Positions 8,179 through 17,285 of a stretch of DNA of 64,000 bases are shown in pieces. Position numbers and translations under genes: made by a program. Below the pieces are notes generated by a model, which searched no databases, had not been told where the DNA came from, and worked only from the letters and a program-made list of their open reading frames with translations. Position 1 is the first letter of the stretch, and every line of letters starts with the position of its first letter. Origin of the DNA: a bacterium (GTDB lineage: Bacteria > Hydrothermota > UBA3073 > JACQXS01 > JAQTXJ01); the NCBI GenBank assembly GCA_028716385.1, contig JAQUPX010000001.1, positions 408,775 through 472,774 of the forward strand. The letters are read 5' to 3'.

Positions 8179-9666
8179 TTACCTCAATTTAACTACTTTT
8201 AATGGTTTATAATTATTAACTTTTATGAAGTAAACCCCACTCTTTAGTTTCTTTCCTATTATATTATCTTTAGTTCCTTCTATTAATTTACCACTTACAT
8301 CGTAAATCTGTATTTTTGTTTCTTTTTCTTGTTGAGCAGAGCGAAATCCGCCTGAGGCGGAACCACTCACCACTGTCTTCTCAACAAATGGATTAGGCTC
8401 TGCTTTTAATTGAGCATTAAGCATTAAGCAGTTATCATTGTTCTCCTCTATTCCTACTCCTATCCCTTTAGCATATTTCAATTCATGATATTGAGAAATA
8501 TCCGATACAGCATCTTTATAACTGATATGGGTGTATCCATCGTTGTCTATTGCAAGTGAAGTGCTCCTTATATCGTAACATCTGCTTACTGAATCTACAA
8601 GATTATTTTGCCATCCAGTACTATCTTTCCACACATATCTAACCTTGTAGTTATTTTCGTAGCTTATATGGGGGGTATTGTTTTTATCTATAAATAAAGA
8701 ACTCTTTAGATATGCTATTGTATCTATTGTTTCAATTGCCCAATCCATTGTTTCTCTCCTCGCATACTTTTCTCTTTTTTCTGTACTTGAGTTTGATGCT
8801 GATGCATAAATTATACATGGAATACTATATTTATCAATGATTATAGAACAATGGGAGTCTAAATAACAAGTATCCGTATCAACTATTTCTATCGTCCATC
8901 CTTTTGTTGTTTTTCTAGCATATCTAACTTTTAAATGCCCCTCATCTGAGGGATAGGTAAGGTATGGGCAATTTGCAGTATCTAATGCAAGAGAAACTGT
9001 TGGGTAAAATACAGAGTTTGCCCCTATTGCTGTGTCCACAGTATCTGTTTCCCAAGCTGTTCCAGTCCAACGGGTATAGAAAATCATATCTGCGTCTGAC
9101 CATACCTGTCCAGCCCAGCCAATATGTGGTCTGCCTTTACTGTCAAGGGCAATTGATGTCCAATCTACCCACGGACCTCCTAATTGCAAAGTATCCCATC
9201 CGGTTGCATCTTTATGTATATACCCAAGTCCATTGAAGAAACAGCTTATATGTGGATATCCCAATGAATCCATGGCGAGTGATGGCATTGCTCCTCCTAA
9301 TGGTAAATCAGATAACCATTTAGAGCTATCTGCATTGTAGTAAATATGCAGAAGTTTATCCCCGTTTCTTTCACAAACAATATGTGGATTATCCTGTTTA
9401 TCAAGAGCTAGGGGAGTTAAGAATATGCCATGATTCATTGTGTCTAAAATTGATATATCCCATCCTTTTGCCTGCTGAAAATAATTCGTCTCTTTCGCTT
9501 GTGTTTGAGAATTATTATACGCATTCCCTTGTAGTATTCTATTATAAGCATTACGCTTCATCTCGCATATCCGTACTGAATCTGTCCCGTGATAACTCAT
9601 ATACGCTTGTCCCGACAAGGGAACAATTAAAGCTGTAAATAAAACCAACATTATATGTTTTTGCAT
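8179..9666 (-). CDS. Secreted beta-propeller with sorting tail (module large protein 2)
   Basis: 495 residues, paralogue of the product at 6368-7882: signal peptide, Y-M-S-Y-H-G-T-D-S-V-R-I-C-E-M-K segment, S-L-A-M-D-S-L-G-Y-P-H-I-S blades, and a tail with A-E-P-N-P-F and S-G-V-Y-F-I-K-V. The tail also contains the in-frame palindromic element (8332-8361). DNA of the tail is almost identical to both 6380-6650 and, at its 3' end, 11690-11840, whereas the middle of the gene has diverged. That mosaic suggests recombination or gene conversion among copies. SD-like GGAGG upstream of the ATG. Spacing of about 10 bases on both sides places it in the module operon. Role: surface-exposed binding protein, inferred. 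Confidence 0.85.
   Translation of the reverse strand: MQKHIMLVLFTALIVPLSGQAYMSYHGTDSVRICEMKRNAYNRILQGNAYNNSQTQAKETNYFQQAKGWDISILDTMNHGIFLTPLALDKQDNPHIVCERNGDKLLHIYYNADSSKWLSDLPLGGAMPSLAMDSLGYPHISCFFNGLGYIHKDATGWDTLQLGGPWVDWTSIALDSKGRPHIGWAGQVWSDADMIFYTRWTGTAWETDTVDTAIGANSVFYPTVSLALDTANCPYLTYPSDEGHLKVRYARKTTKGWTIEIVDTDTCYLDSHCSIIIDKYSIPCIIYASASNSSTEKREKYARRETMDWAIETIDTIAYLKSSLFIDKNNTPHISYENNYKVRYVWKDSTGWQNNLVDSVSRCYDIRSTSLAIDNDGYTHISYKDAVSDISQYHELKYAKGIGVGIEENNDNCLMLNAQLKAEPNPFVEKTVVSGSASGGFRSAQQEKETKIQIYDVSGKLIEGTKDNIIGKKLKSGVYFIKVNNYKPLKVVKLR
8332..8361. repeat. Type A palindromic element, copy 2 (within CDS)
   Basis: Same element, orientation and frame as at 6521-6550; inherited by duplication of the tail. 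Confidence 0.8.
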
Positions 9667-9678
9667 AATCCTCCCTTT

Positions 9679-9978
9679 TTATATTATACTTGATATATGT
9701 AACTCATATTGTATTCCGTCAAGGTTTATTTCTCCCAGTCCCCATTGACATCCCGGCATATTTGCAGGTCTTGCCCATGAGAGTCCTCCCGTTATAGTTG
9801 AGTCAAGTTGATGATTATAATCTTTGCACCTATCATTAGTATTACCCGCAGCAGTAAATGGAAGAGTTACATCCCATACAGCATTTACTCCCCAAGGAGA
9901 TGAAGAGCTACCATAGGCACAAAACCCAAGACTCCCTAAAATCACAAAACCTACGCTTAATCTTAAAAGTCTTAGCAT
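9679..9978 (-). CDS. Small secreted module protein 2 (divergent)
   Basis: 99 residues, the most divergent of the four small module proteins. Signal peptide ~1-23, then S-S-S-S-P-W-G-V-N-A-V-W-D. The G-L-S-W-A-R-P-A-N-M-P-G segment aligns with G-L-S-W-D-R-P-N-S-L-P-G of the giant glycosidase. It ends E-I-N-L-D-G-I-Q-Y-E-L-H-I-S-S-I-I, the shared small-protein C terminus. TAGGAGGTAGTT just before the ATG is one of the best ribosome binding sites in the array. The upstream propeller stop is 9 bases away. Different sequence but the same end point and length support a functional, not decayed, protein. Function unknown. Confidence 0.7.
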   Translation of the reverse strand: MLRLLRLSVGFVILGSLGFCAYGSSSSPWGVNAVWDVTLPFTAAGNTNDRCKDYNHQLDSTITGGLSWARPANMPGCQWGLGEINLDGIQYELHISSII

Positions 9979-9987
9979 AACTACCTC

Positions 9988-11382
9988 CTATTTTAGAATT
10001 ACAAACTTTTTGGTTAATATCTTATTCCCTTCTCTCAGGCTACAGAAGTATAGACCGTTAGGAATACTCTCATTGAATTCCCAATGTGTTTTATAGTTTC
10101 CGCTTTGTCTATCTCCGTTTACAAGGGTTGTTATTTTTTGTCCCGTAATATTGTATATAGTTAATTCTATTCTTCCCTTTTCCTTTACAGAATATAAAAT
10201 ACTTACTTTTCTTTTTTCAATTACAGGATAAATATCAAGATTCATTGCGATTTCTTTTCTACTTTTTTCACTTATTCCCACCGCACACCCTTTTGCGTAT
10301 TTTATCCGCCCTCTGTTAGTTAACTGGTCACAATAGCTTATATGTGCAAAATCGTTTTTATCTAATGCAAGTCCTGTATAAGTTATCTCCTGCCCGCCAG
10401 AATTACCAATTTGCTCAATTGTATCAATATACCATTTATTATTACATCTCCATGCATAATTTAAATAGTGATTCCCATAATAACTTATATGAGGATTATC
10501 ATTTTTATCTATCTGCAAACAAATTTCTCCTCCTAACCCTCCGCAATTTTCAACTTTTTCTATTTCCCACCCGGAGTCTGCTTTTTCTGCATATTTCAAG
10601 GCGTATGTGTATAGACTGTCAGTGTCACGGTAACTGCAAGCATAAGCCATAGAAGGCATATCCTGACTGTTAATAGCCATAGAAAGATGCCAATCACATT
10701 CGGGAGAACCTGCAGAATCAATTGTTTCTATATGCCATACCCCGCTATCCAATACTGCATGCCTGATTCCTCTTGTCGGATAAAGAAGCGGATATGCAAG
10801 ATGTAGAATATCTTTTTTATCAATTACAATAGAAACTGCTCCGGAAGCTAATTTTCCTACGCTATCTATTATTGTTTTATGCCAACCTGTGCTATCATGA
10901 TATGTATATGCTACCAAAGAACTGTCATTATTGATTCCTATACTGTATACTATATGTGGTTCTCCTTTGCTGTCTAATGTAAGGGATGTGCACTCTATCC
11001 AGCTTCCATCAGGTTGCTCTTTATGCCAGCCTGTGTTGTCTTTCCAGATATATCCCAGTGAGCCTTGCCAAAAACTGATATGTGGATAATCAAAAGAGTC
11101 CAGCTTAAGTGAAGGGTCAGTCCCTGCAATTTTCCCTTCAATCGGCACGTCTTCCAGTGTCCAAGTAGAATCAGGATTCCGACTTGCATACATAAGCCCT
11201 TTGCCTGCATACTGGCAATAAGCAATGTGTGGAATATCAAGAGAATCAAGAGCAATAGATGTCCCATATTTTCCGGTGTAATAGGTAGTATCAACTGTCG
11301 AAATATACCAGCCGTTTTCTGCTTGCGTACACAACGGCGCAATCCAAACCATAAATAGAACTAATCTTAAGTATTCTTTCAT
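9988..11382 (-). CDS. Secreted beta-propeller with sorting tail (module large protein 3, divergent)
   Basis: 464 residues. Signal peptide ~1-21 (M-K-E-Y-L-R-L-V-L-F-M-V-W-I-A-P). Blades carry S-x-A-L-D-S-x-D-I-P-H-I-A-Y. The C-terminal tail (S-I-L-Y-S-V-K-E ... I-Y-N-I-T-G-Q-K ... N-G-L-Y-F-C-S-L) is of a different subtype from the neighbouring copies and lacks the palindromic insert. The N-terminal D-S-L-H-I-C-E-M-K segment of the other large proteins is missing. SD-like GGAGGG upstream. It fills the same position in the module order, so it is probably an older or independently recruited member. No enzymatic motif recognised. Confidence 0.85.
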   Translation of the reverse strand: MKEYLRLVLFMVWIAPLCTQAENGWYISTVDTTYYTGKYGTSIALDSLDIPHIAYCQYAGKGLMYASRNPDSTWTLEDVPIEGKIAGTDPSLKLDSFDYPHISFWQGSLGYIWKDNTGWHKEQPDGSWIECTSLTLDSKGEPHIVYSIGINNDSSLVAYTYHDSTGWHKTIIDSVGKLASGAVSIVIDKKDILHLAYPLLYPTRGIRHAVLDSGVWHIETIDSAGSPECDWHLSMAINSQDMPSMAYACSYRDTDSLYTYALKYAEKADSGWEIEKVENCGGLGGEICLQIDKNDNPHISYYGNHYLNYAWRCNNKWYIDTIEQIGNSGGQEITYTGLALDKNDFAHISYCDQLTNRGRIKYAKGCAVGISEKSRKEIAMNLDIYPVIEKRKVSILYSVKEKGRIELTIYNITGQKITTLVNGDRQSGNYKTHWEFNESIPNGLYFCSLREGNKILTKKFVILK

Positions 11383-11398
11383 AGATCCCCCTCCATTT

Positions 11399-11668
11399 CT
11401 ATCTTATTACCTCTATATTTAACTTGTTTTGTATTCCGTCAAGTTTTATCTTTTCCATTCCAGGCAAGCAATTCGGTCTATCCCAGCCTAACCCACATAT
11501 TTGTGCGGTATCTAATTCCTGATTGTAAATTGAACATTTCTGCGAGAGAGCAAGATTCTGAACAGCAGTAAATGCGGGCCAGACAGCTACTGTCCCAAAA
11601 GGCGATGACTCGTATGCCCAAGCTTTTATAGATAAAAAGACTAAACAGAAATATACAAATTTTTTCAT
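11399..11668 (-). CDS. Small secreted module protein 3
   Basis: 89 residues, close to the copy at 7899-8168 (same signal peptide and S-S-P-F-G-T-V-A-V-W-P-A-F). Changes cluster near the end, where it reads K-I-K-L-D-G-I-Q-N-K-L-N-I-E-V-I-R. AAGGAG ribosome binding site upstream; 16 bases before the next propeller gene. The flanking DNA 11640-11840 is nearly identical to 8140-8320, so this module and the one at 7899-9666 share a recent duplication or conversion tract. No catalytic residues. Function unknown. Confidence 0.68.
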   Translation of the reverse strand: MKKFVYFCLVFLSIKAWAYESSPFGTVAVWPAFTAVQNLALSQKCSIYNQELDTAQICGLGWDRPNCLPGMEKIKLDGIQNKLNIEVIR

Positions 11669-11678
11669 CTTGTACTCC

Positions 11679-13120
11679 TTACCTCAATTTAACTACTTTT
11701 AATGGTTTATAATTATTAACTTTTATGAAGTAAACCCCACTCTTTAGTTTCTTTCCTATTATATTATCTTTAGTTTCTTCTATTAATTTACCACTTACAT
11801 CGTAAATCTGTATTTTTGTTTCTTTATCTTTTACTGATAACTGTTCACTGATTACTGTAAACGCTACAAATGGATTCGGTTTTGCTTCTAATTTAGCATT
11901 TAGAATTAAGCATTTAGAATTATTTTCTTCTACTCCTACTCCTTCTCCTTTTATATACTTCAATGCAGCATAACCATTGCCTCCACTGTTTACAACCCCA
12001 CGATAACTAGCATGAGCATACCCATTGTTATCTATTGCAAGAGATGTAGAGGACAAATTTGTTGGCATCGGAAAAGAATCCAAATTTTCAATATACCAGA
12101 TATTGTTTTTTCTCCATGCATAAATCATCCCTATGCTACTTACACAACTTATGTGTGAATTATTGTTTTTATCAATGAATAAGAAAGCCTCGCGACAACT
12201 TACAGTAGTCTCTACTGCTTCAATTTTCCATACGGTATCCTCTTTTACCGCATATCTTGTTTGTCCTCTGAAATACGCAATACATGGTCTGTTTAATGTA
12301 TCAATCTTTAAAGAAGGTGCACCATTATAAGGGGTATCTACTCTTTCAACTTTCCATTCTTTTAATGTTTTTTTAGCATAATATTCATTCACTCCATTTG
12401 AGGAGTAGGCAAGATGTGGACAATTGGCAGTATCTAATGCTATGGAAATCCATGCGTAAGTTCCTGCAGAACCTCCTGCTCCCATAACTGTATCTACCGT
12501 ATCTGTTTCCCATATCGTCCCTGTCCAATGAGTATATAACACCATATCCGCATCAAACCAATCGGATGACGTCCAGCCAATATGTGGATTTCCTTTTTTA
12601 TCAAGTGCGATAGATGTCCAATCTACCCACGGTCCCGGATACACTTCTATTGTATCCCATCCTGTTATATTTTTATGTATATATCCGAGTCCATTAAAGA
12701 AACAGCTTATATGTGGATATCCTGACGAATCCAATGCAAGAGATGGTCTTGAGCCTCCTAACGGTTTATCAGATACCCATTTAGAACTGTCTGTATTATA
12801 ATGGGTATATATGAGTCCATTCTTTTCATAAACAATATGCGGATTCCTCATTGAGTCAAGGGCAAGAGAAGTTATCTCAACCTCAGACCCGATTGCGCTA
12901 TCCAAAATTGATATATCCCATCCTTTTGCCTGCTGAAAGGAGTTATAGTCTGTGATTGCGCCCTGTCTGTTCCATTATTTCTTTCCATTAATCTATTATA
13001 AGCATTGCGTTTCATCTCACATATATGTAATGAATCCATCCCGTTATAAGAAATGTATGCTTTGGCGGTTAACGGAGCAACCAAAGTTATGAACAAAACC
13101 AACTTTGAATATTTTTTCAT
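11679..13120 (-). pseudogene. Frameshifted secreted beta-propeller (module large protein 4)
   Basis: Starts at 13120 with 63 residues identical to the intact gene at 6368-7882 (ending T-I-T-P-F-S), then shifts frame near 12930-12935. The intact copy reads TTTCAGTCAGGCAAAAGG; this copy reads TTTCAGCAGGCAAAAGG, a one-base deletion. The original frame continues in the other phase to the normal end at 11679, keeping A-L-D-S-x-G-Y-P-H-I-S blades and a complete sorting tail (K-P-N-P-F ... S-G-V-Y-F-I-K-V). Everything else looks intact, so the lesion is either very recent, a phase-variation event, or an assembly error. If read through, the product would be ~480 residues. Confidence 0.8.
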
Positions 13121-13136
13121 AGACTTCCCTCCATTT

Positions 13137-13427
13137 TTATCTTATTACCTCTATATGTAACTCATATTGTATTCCGTCAAGGTTTATTTCTTCCATTCCC
13201 GGCAAGCTATTTGGTCTATCCCAGCCTAACCCACATACTTGCGCTGTATCTAATTCCTGATTGTAAATTGCACATTTCTGCGAGAGATCAAGGTATTTTA
13301 CTGCATCAAAGTCGGGCCATACAGCTACAGTTCCCCATGACGAAGATTCGGAAGAATGTAACTTTGTTATCAGCCCACACAAGATAATACCTGCCATAAT
13401 CCACATACTTCTGTAGAGTTTTAGCAT
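13137..13427 (-). CDS. Small secreted module protein 4
   Basis: 96 residues. The signal peptide region differs from its sisters (M-L-K-L-Y-R-S-M-W-I-M-A-G-I-I-L-C-G), but the mature part is the same: S-S-S-W-G-T-V-A-V-W-P, D-T-A-Q-V-C-G-L-G-W-D-R-P-N-S, ending Y-E-L-H-I-E-V-I-R. About 140 bp at 13122-13260 match 7882-8020 almost perfectly. AGGAGGTTC ribosome binding site upstream; 16 bases before the frameshifted propeller. First intact gene of the array on the minus strand. Confidence 0.7.
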   Translation of the reverse strand: MLKLYRSMWIMAGIILCGLITKLHSSESSSWGTVAVWPDFDAVKYLDLSQKCAIYNQELDTAQVCGLGWDRPNSLPGMEEINLDGIQYELHIEVIR

Positions 13428-13441
13428 TTGAACCTCCTGTT

Positions 13442-13633
13442 TTATTTTATTATCACTGCCTTACTGGTTTTTACTTTATCGCCTATCGTCAAATGGCAGA
13501 AATATACGCCGTTCTTTATATTATTCGTTTCCCATTTAATTGTGTGTTGCCCTATAGATTAGTCACGGTTTACAAGATTAATTACCTTTCTGCTAATAAC
13601 ATCATAGATACTTAATTCTATTTTCTCCTTTTT
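13442..13633 (-). pseudogene. Decayed sorting-tail remnant of a former module protein
   Basis: Minus-strand translation gives E-K-I-E-L-S-I-Y-D-V-I-S-R-K-V, then an in-frame TAA (13561-13559), then I-K-N-G-V-Y-F-C-H-L-T-I-G-D-K and a proper stop at 13444-13442. This is the C-terminal half of a sorting tail like that of the gene at 9988-11382, with no propeller in front of it. It marks the eroded right edge of the module array, next to the lysS promoter. Confidence 0.75.
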
Positions 13634-13777
13634 CACCAAAAGGAGATGTTAGAGAAAAGAATAAAAGGGGACATACCCAAAAATCTAAACTCTTCTTGGG
13701 CAATAGCATCAACGTTTATCCTCAGTGCTCTCTCCTATTAACTCTTAATTTTCTACTTCATTCCTCTTACTTTTACC

Positions 13778-13806
13778 TTGACAGTAAGGCAAATAGAATA
13801 TAGATT
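13778..13806 (+). promoter_or_regulatory. Promoter of lysS, apparently leaderless
   Basis: TTGACA, 17-base spacer, TAGATT. Only 6 bases separate the -10 box from the lysS ATG, so transcription should begin at or next to the start codon. No ribosome binding site. Confidence 0.7.
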
Positions 13807-13812
13807 AGCAAT

Positions 13813-15300
13813 ATGTTTAACACAGAACAAGAACTGGTAAGGATTAAGAAACTTGAGGACTTAAGAGCGCGAAACATAAATCCTTATCCTTATAAATTTG
13901 AAATAAGTCACACCGTTGCCGATATCAGAAAAGACCCCGCGGGACTTATAGCCCAGGGAACAGTAGTGACGACTGCCGGCCGGCTTATGGCGATTCGCGG
14001 GCACGGGAAATCAAGCTTCGGTAACATCCTTGATGGGACAGGAAAAATTCAAATATACTTTAAAGCGGATACGTTAGGCGAAAAATACGAATTACTGCAA
14101 CTTCTCGATATAGGCGATTTCATCGGAGTAACCGGACAGATATTCGAAACGCATACCAAAGAAATAACTATAGTCGTCAGCGATTTTTCTTTTCTTGCAA
14201 AGTCTTTGCATCCGTTGCCCGAAAAATGGCACGGTATCCAGGACATAGAAATGCGTTACCGCAAACGACATTTAGACCTTATTATGAATCACGAAGTTAA
14301 AGAGGTCTTCCATACGAGAGCTAAATTAATGTATAACATTCGCGAGTTTTTAAACAAAAAGGGATTTGTTGAAGTCGAAACTCCTGTGCTCCAACCCGTA
14401 TACGGAGGCGGTTTTGCAGAGCCTTTTAAAACGGTTTATAACGCGCTCGGGCAGGAAGTGTATTTAAGAATTTCCGATGAGCTTTACCTAAAACGACTTG
14501 TCATAGGCGGGTTTGATAAAGTGTATGAATTCGGAAAAGATTTCCGGAACGAAGGTATGGACAGGTCACATAACCCGGAATTCACCCAACTGGAACTATA
14601 CCAGGCTTATGCCGATTATAACGATATGATGAATTTGGTTGAAGAATTATTCAAAACGTTATCCGAAGGCAAAGAAATAGAATACCAGGGACAGGTTATA
14701 AACTTTAGTCTCCCCTGGAAAAAGATAACTTTCTTTGATGCGATTAAAGAATACTCGGGGTTTGATTTGAAAAACAGTACCAAGGAAGAACTTGCTAAAT
14801 TGGCATTGGAAAAAGGAATAACCATTTCCAAAGACTATCATCGCGGTAAATTACTGGAAGCTTTTTTTGATGAGTTCGTTGAGCCAAAACTTATAAACCC
14901 GACTTTTATAATTGATTATCCGAAAGATATTTCTCCGCTCGCAAAAGAACACAGAGCAGACCCGACATTGGTTGAGCGGTTCGAGCCGTTTATTGCGGGT
15001 ATAGAAATAGGGAACGCATTTTCCGAGTTGAATGACCCGTTAGAACAGTTGAAGAGGTTTACTGCGCAAAGCGGTTTCAGGGAGAAAGGGGATTTTGAAG
15101 CCCAGCCCACGGATGAGGATTTCATAGAAGCGATGAGTTACGGGATGCCCCCGACAGGCGGGTTAGGTTTGGGAATAGACAGGATAACGATGTTTTTTAC
15201 GAATTCGCATTCCATAAAAGATGTGTTGTTGTTTCCGCATATGAAGACAGATAAGGGAGATACGCCACAAAACGACCTTAACGAAAAAAGCAAAGAGTAA
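13813..15300 (+). CDS. lysS: Lysyl-tRNA synthetase, class II
   Basis: 495 residues, normal length. Charges tRNA-Lys in the cytoplasm. N-terminal OB-fold anticodon-binding domain (~55-150; G-R-L-M-A-I-R-G-H-G-K), then the class II catalytic core: motif 1 around F-L-N-K-K-G-F-V-E-V-E-T-P, motif 2 as F-R-N-E-G-M-D with H-N-P-E-F-T-Q-L-E, and motif 3 as G-L-G-L-G-I-D-R near the end. Insertions and order match bacterial LysS. It is the first gene of a plus-strand housekeeping run with the lolC/E-like gene 117 bases downstream. No Shine-Dalgarno; the promoter is immediately adjacent. Confidence 0.97.
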   Translation: MFNTEQELVRIKKLEDLRARNINPYPYKFEISHTVADIRKDPAGLIAQGTVVTTAGRLMAIRGHGKSSFGNILDGTGKIQIYFKADTLGEKYELLQLLDIGDFIGVTGQIFETHTKEITIVVSDFSFLAKSLHPLPEKWHGIQDIEMRYRKRHLDLIMNHEVKEVFHTRAKLMYNIREFLNKKGFVEVETPVLQPVYGGGFAEPFKTVYNALGQEVYLRISDELYLKRLVIGGFDKVYEFGKDFRNEGMDRSHNPEFTQLELYQAYADYNDMMNLVEELFKTLSEGKEIEYQGQVINFSLPWKKITFFDAIKEYSGFDLKNSTKEELAKLALEKGITISKDYHRGKLLEAFFDEFVEPKLINPTFIIDYPKDISPLAKEHRADPTLVERFEPFIAGIEIGNAFSELNDPLEQLKRFTAQSGFREKGDFEAQPTDEDFIEAMSYGMPPTGGLGLGIDRITMFFTNSHSIKDVLLFPHMKTDKGDTPQNDLNEKSKE

Positions 15301-15417
15301 AGAATATAACTGCGAGATTTGCACCCTCCAAACGAAAGGTGGGCAGGCAAGATTAACAAAAGATTAAATCCGCCTACGGTGGACAGGCATGAAAAACAAA
15401 AGATTAAGAAATTAAAT

Positions 15418-16581
15418 ATGAAAACTGAATTTTTTATTGCGCGGCGGCATATTACAAGCTCGGGCGGTGCATTCAGAAAAATGATATCCGGCATTTCGAT
15501 TGGCGGGGTAGTGATCGGCGTAGGGGCTATGCTTATAGCGTTAGCAGTAGAAAATGGTTTTCATAAAAGCTTAAAAGACAGTATTCTTACTTCAACTCCA
15601 CACGTAACAGTAACGCGGTTTCATCAGGAGTTAATACCGGGCTACAAAGCAATAATGTCAAAAATAAAAAGGATGGAGCATGTAAAAACCGTTGAACCTT
15701 TCATATCGGAAAAAGGGATACTGAGAAACTCGGATGAACAGGAAGGGGCTATGATTAGAGGGGTAGATGAAACGGAAAAAATCCCGGGTCTTACAGGCGA
15801 CAGAGACGGTTTAATCCTGGGGAGTATTCTTGCTGCTTCATTATCGGCAACAATAGGAGACAGTGTTACTTTATTTAGTATAACGGCAAACAGTTCCAGG
15901 ATAAAAACAAAACGGTATGTAGTTTCGGGCATATTTGAAGGAGGGGCATATATGTATAATTCTGCTCTTGCGTATATGCCAATGGAAGAAACGCAAAAGT
16001 TTTTTGAAATCGGAGACCAGATAACGGGTATGGAAATTCAACTCAATAATATATATAAAGCGCCTGAGGTAGCAAAAATCATCAATACGGAAATAGGATT
16101 TCCTTATTATGCCACTCACTGGATAGAGATGAATGCAAATATTTTTGCTGCGCTAAAAATAGAGAAAACAGCGGTATTCCTAGTGCTTCTATTGATTACT
16201 ATAGTAGCATGTTTTGGTATTTCCGTGACTCTGATAATGCTTATCATACAGAAAACAAGGGAAATCGGAGTTTTAAGGGCTATGGGGGCAAGTTCGGGAA
16301 TGATAAAAAGGATTTTTATGTTGGAGGGTGTTTTAATCGGGACAACGGGAACTATAATAGGCGTTATACTTGGATTTATACTTTCTTTTGTGCTCAGTAA
16401 AATTAATATCCTTCCTCCCGGTGTTTATATTGGGGTTAATACAACAGTGCCTGTTTATATGAGGTTAACGGATTATGTTATCGTTAGTTTCGGGGCGATT
16501 TTTATATCGTTTATCACATCACTTTACCCGGCAACAAAAGCGGCAAAACTTTTACCCGCCGATGCCATAAGATATGAATGA
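15418..16581 (+). CDS. LolC/LolE-family lipoprotein-releasing ABC permease
   Basis: 387 residues from the ATG at 15418. A longer reading from 15319 would translate an intergenic repeat (CGCCTACGGTGGACAGGC) and is rejected. Topology is LolC/E-like: TM1 at ~20-45 (I-S-I-G-G-V-V-I-G-V-G-A-M), a large periplasmic MacB-type domain (~50-260), then three TMs in the FtsX-like C-terminal region with R-E-I-G-V-L-R-A-M-G-A and a closing Y-P-A-T-K-A-A-K. With LolD it should extract outer-membrane lipoproteins from the inner membrane. It overlaps lolD by 8 bases. A single LolC/E-type gene suggests a homodimer (LolF-like) unless a partner is elsewhere. No ribosome binding site. Confidence 0.9.
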   Translation: MKTEFFIARRHITSSGGAFRKMISGISIGGVVIGVGAMLIALAVENGFHKSLKDSILTSTPHVTVTRFHQELIPGYKAIMSKIKRMEHVKTVEPFISEKGILRNSDEQEGAMIRGVDETEKIPGLTGDRDGLILGSILAASLSATIGDSVTLFSITANSSRIKTKRYVVSGIFEGGAYMYNSALAYMPMEETQKFFEIGDQITGMEIQLNNIYKAPEVAKIINTEIGFPYYATHWIEMNANIFAALKIEKTAVFLVLLLITIVACFGISVTLIMLIIQKTREIGVLRAMGASSGMIKRIFMLEGVLIGTTGTIIGVILGFILSFVLSKINILPPGVYIGVNTTVPVYMRLTDYVIVSFGAIFISFITSLYPATKAAKLLPADAIRYE

Positions 16582-17242
16582 AATTCTCAGCGCAATAAAC
16601 ATTTCCAAAAATTATAAAGAAGGAAAAGAAGTAGAAGTCTTAAAAGACTTAAACCTCGAAATACAAACTGCCGAGATGATTGTAATTATGGGGCCATCGG
16701 GTTCAGGCAAAACGACTTTAATAAACATTCTCGGGGGAATTGACAAACCGAGTTCAGGCAAAGTTTTGCTCGACGGGATTGATATTTTTGCTCATACGGA
16801 TACTGAATTATCGCAAATAAGAAACCAAAAAATAGGGTTTGTGTTTCAATTTCACCAATTATTACCCGAGTTTACTGCTATTGAAAACTTGAAGTTAGTA
16901 TCAATGCTCGGAAACAATATGCAAAAAGAATCGTTCTACCTGGAACTGCTTAAAAATGTGGGGCTTGAGGGAAAAGAGGCTCGTATTCCTGCAAAATTAT
17001 CAGGGGGAGAACGGCAGCGGGTAGGGATAGCAAGGGCATTAGTCAATACTCCCAGTATAGTTCTTGCGGATGAACCAACGGGCAACCTTGACGCGGAAAC
17101 AAGTGAGGAACTGCACAAATTATTTGCTAAACTCAACCGTGAGCACCGGGTAACGTTTATAATTGCGACACATAAAGAAGCAATTGCAAAACTGGCAACA
17201 AGAATATTTACATTAGAGTCGGGCAAATTAAGACAAATATAA
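16574..17242 (+). CDS. lolD: Lipoprotein-releasing ABC transporter ATPase
   Basis: 222 residues, typical for LolD/MacB-type ATPases. Walker A G-P-S-G-S-G-K-T-T (~39-47), Q-loop in G-F-V-F-Q-F-H-Q-L-L-P, signature L-S-G-G-E-R-Q-R-V-G, Walker B I-V-L-A-D-E-P-T-G-N-L-D, and H-loop T-H-K. Overlap with the permease gene implies translational coupling. Powers lipoprotein release for delivery to the outer membrane, which fits the several lipoprotein genes in this window. Confidence 0.95.
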   Translation: MNEILSAINISKNYKEGKEVEVLKDLNLEIQTAEMIVIMGPSGSGKTTLINILGGIDKPSSGKVLLDGIDIFAHTDTELSQIRNQKIGFVFQFHQLLPEFTAIENLKLVSMLGNNMQKESFYLELLKNVGLEGKEARIPAKLSGGERQRVGIARALVNTPSIVLADEPTGNLDAETSEELHKLFAKLNREHRVTFIIATHKEAIAKLATRIFTLESGKLRQI

Positions 17243-17285
17243 CTTTATGCTTTACATTTTTGATTTTTTAATATAAAAATATATA

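Noticed and set aside
15319..15417. Earlier start for the LolC/E-like permease
   Set aside because: The extra 33 residues are hydrophilic, precede the first membrane helix and are encoded by repeat-like sequence; 15418 matches the family start.
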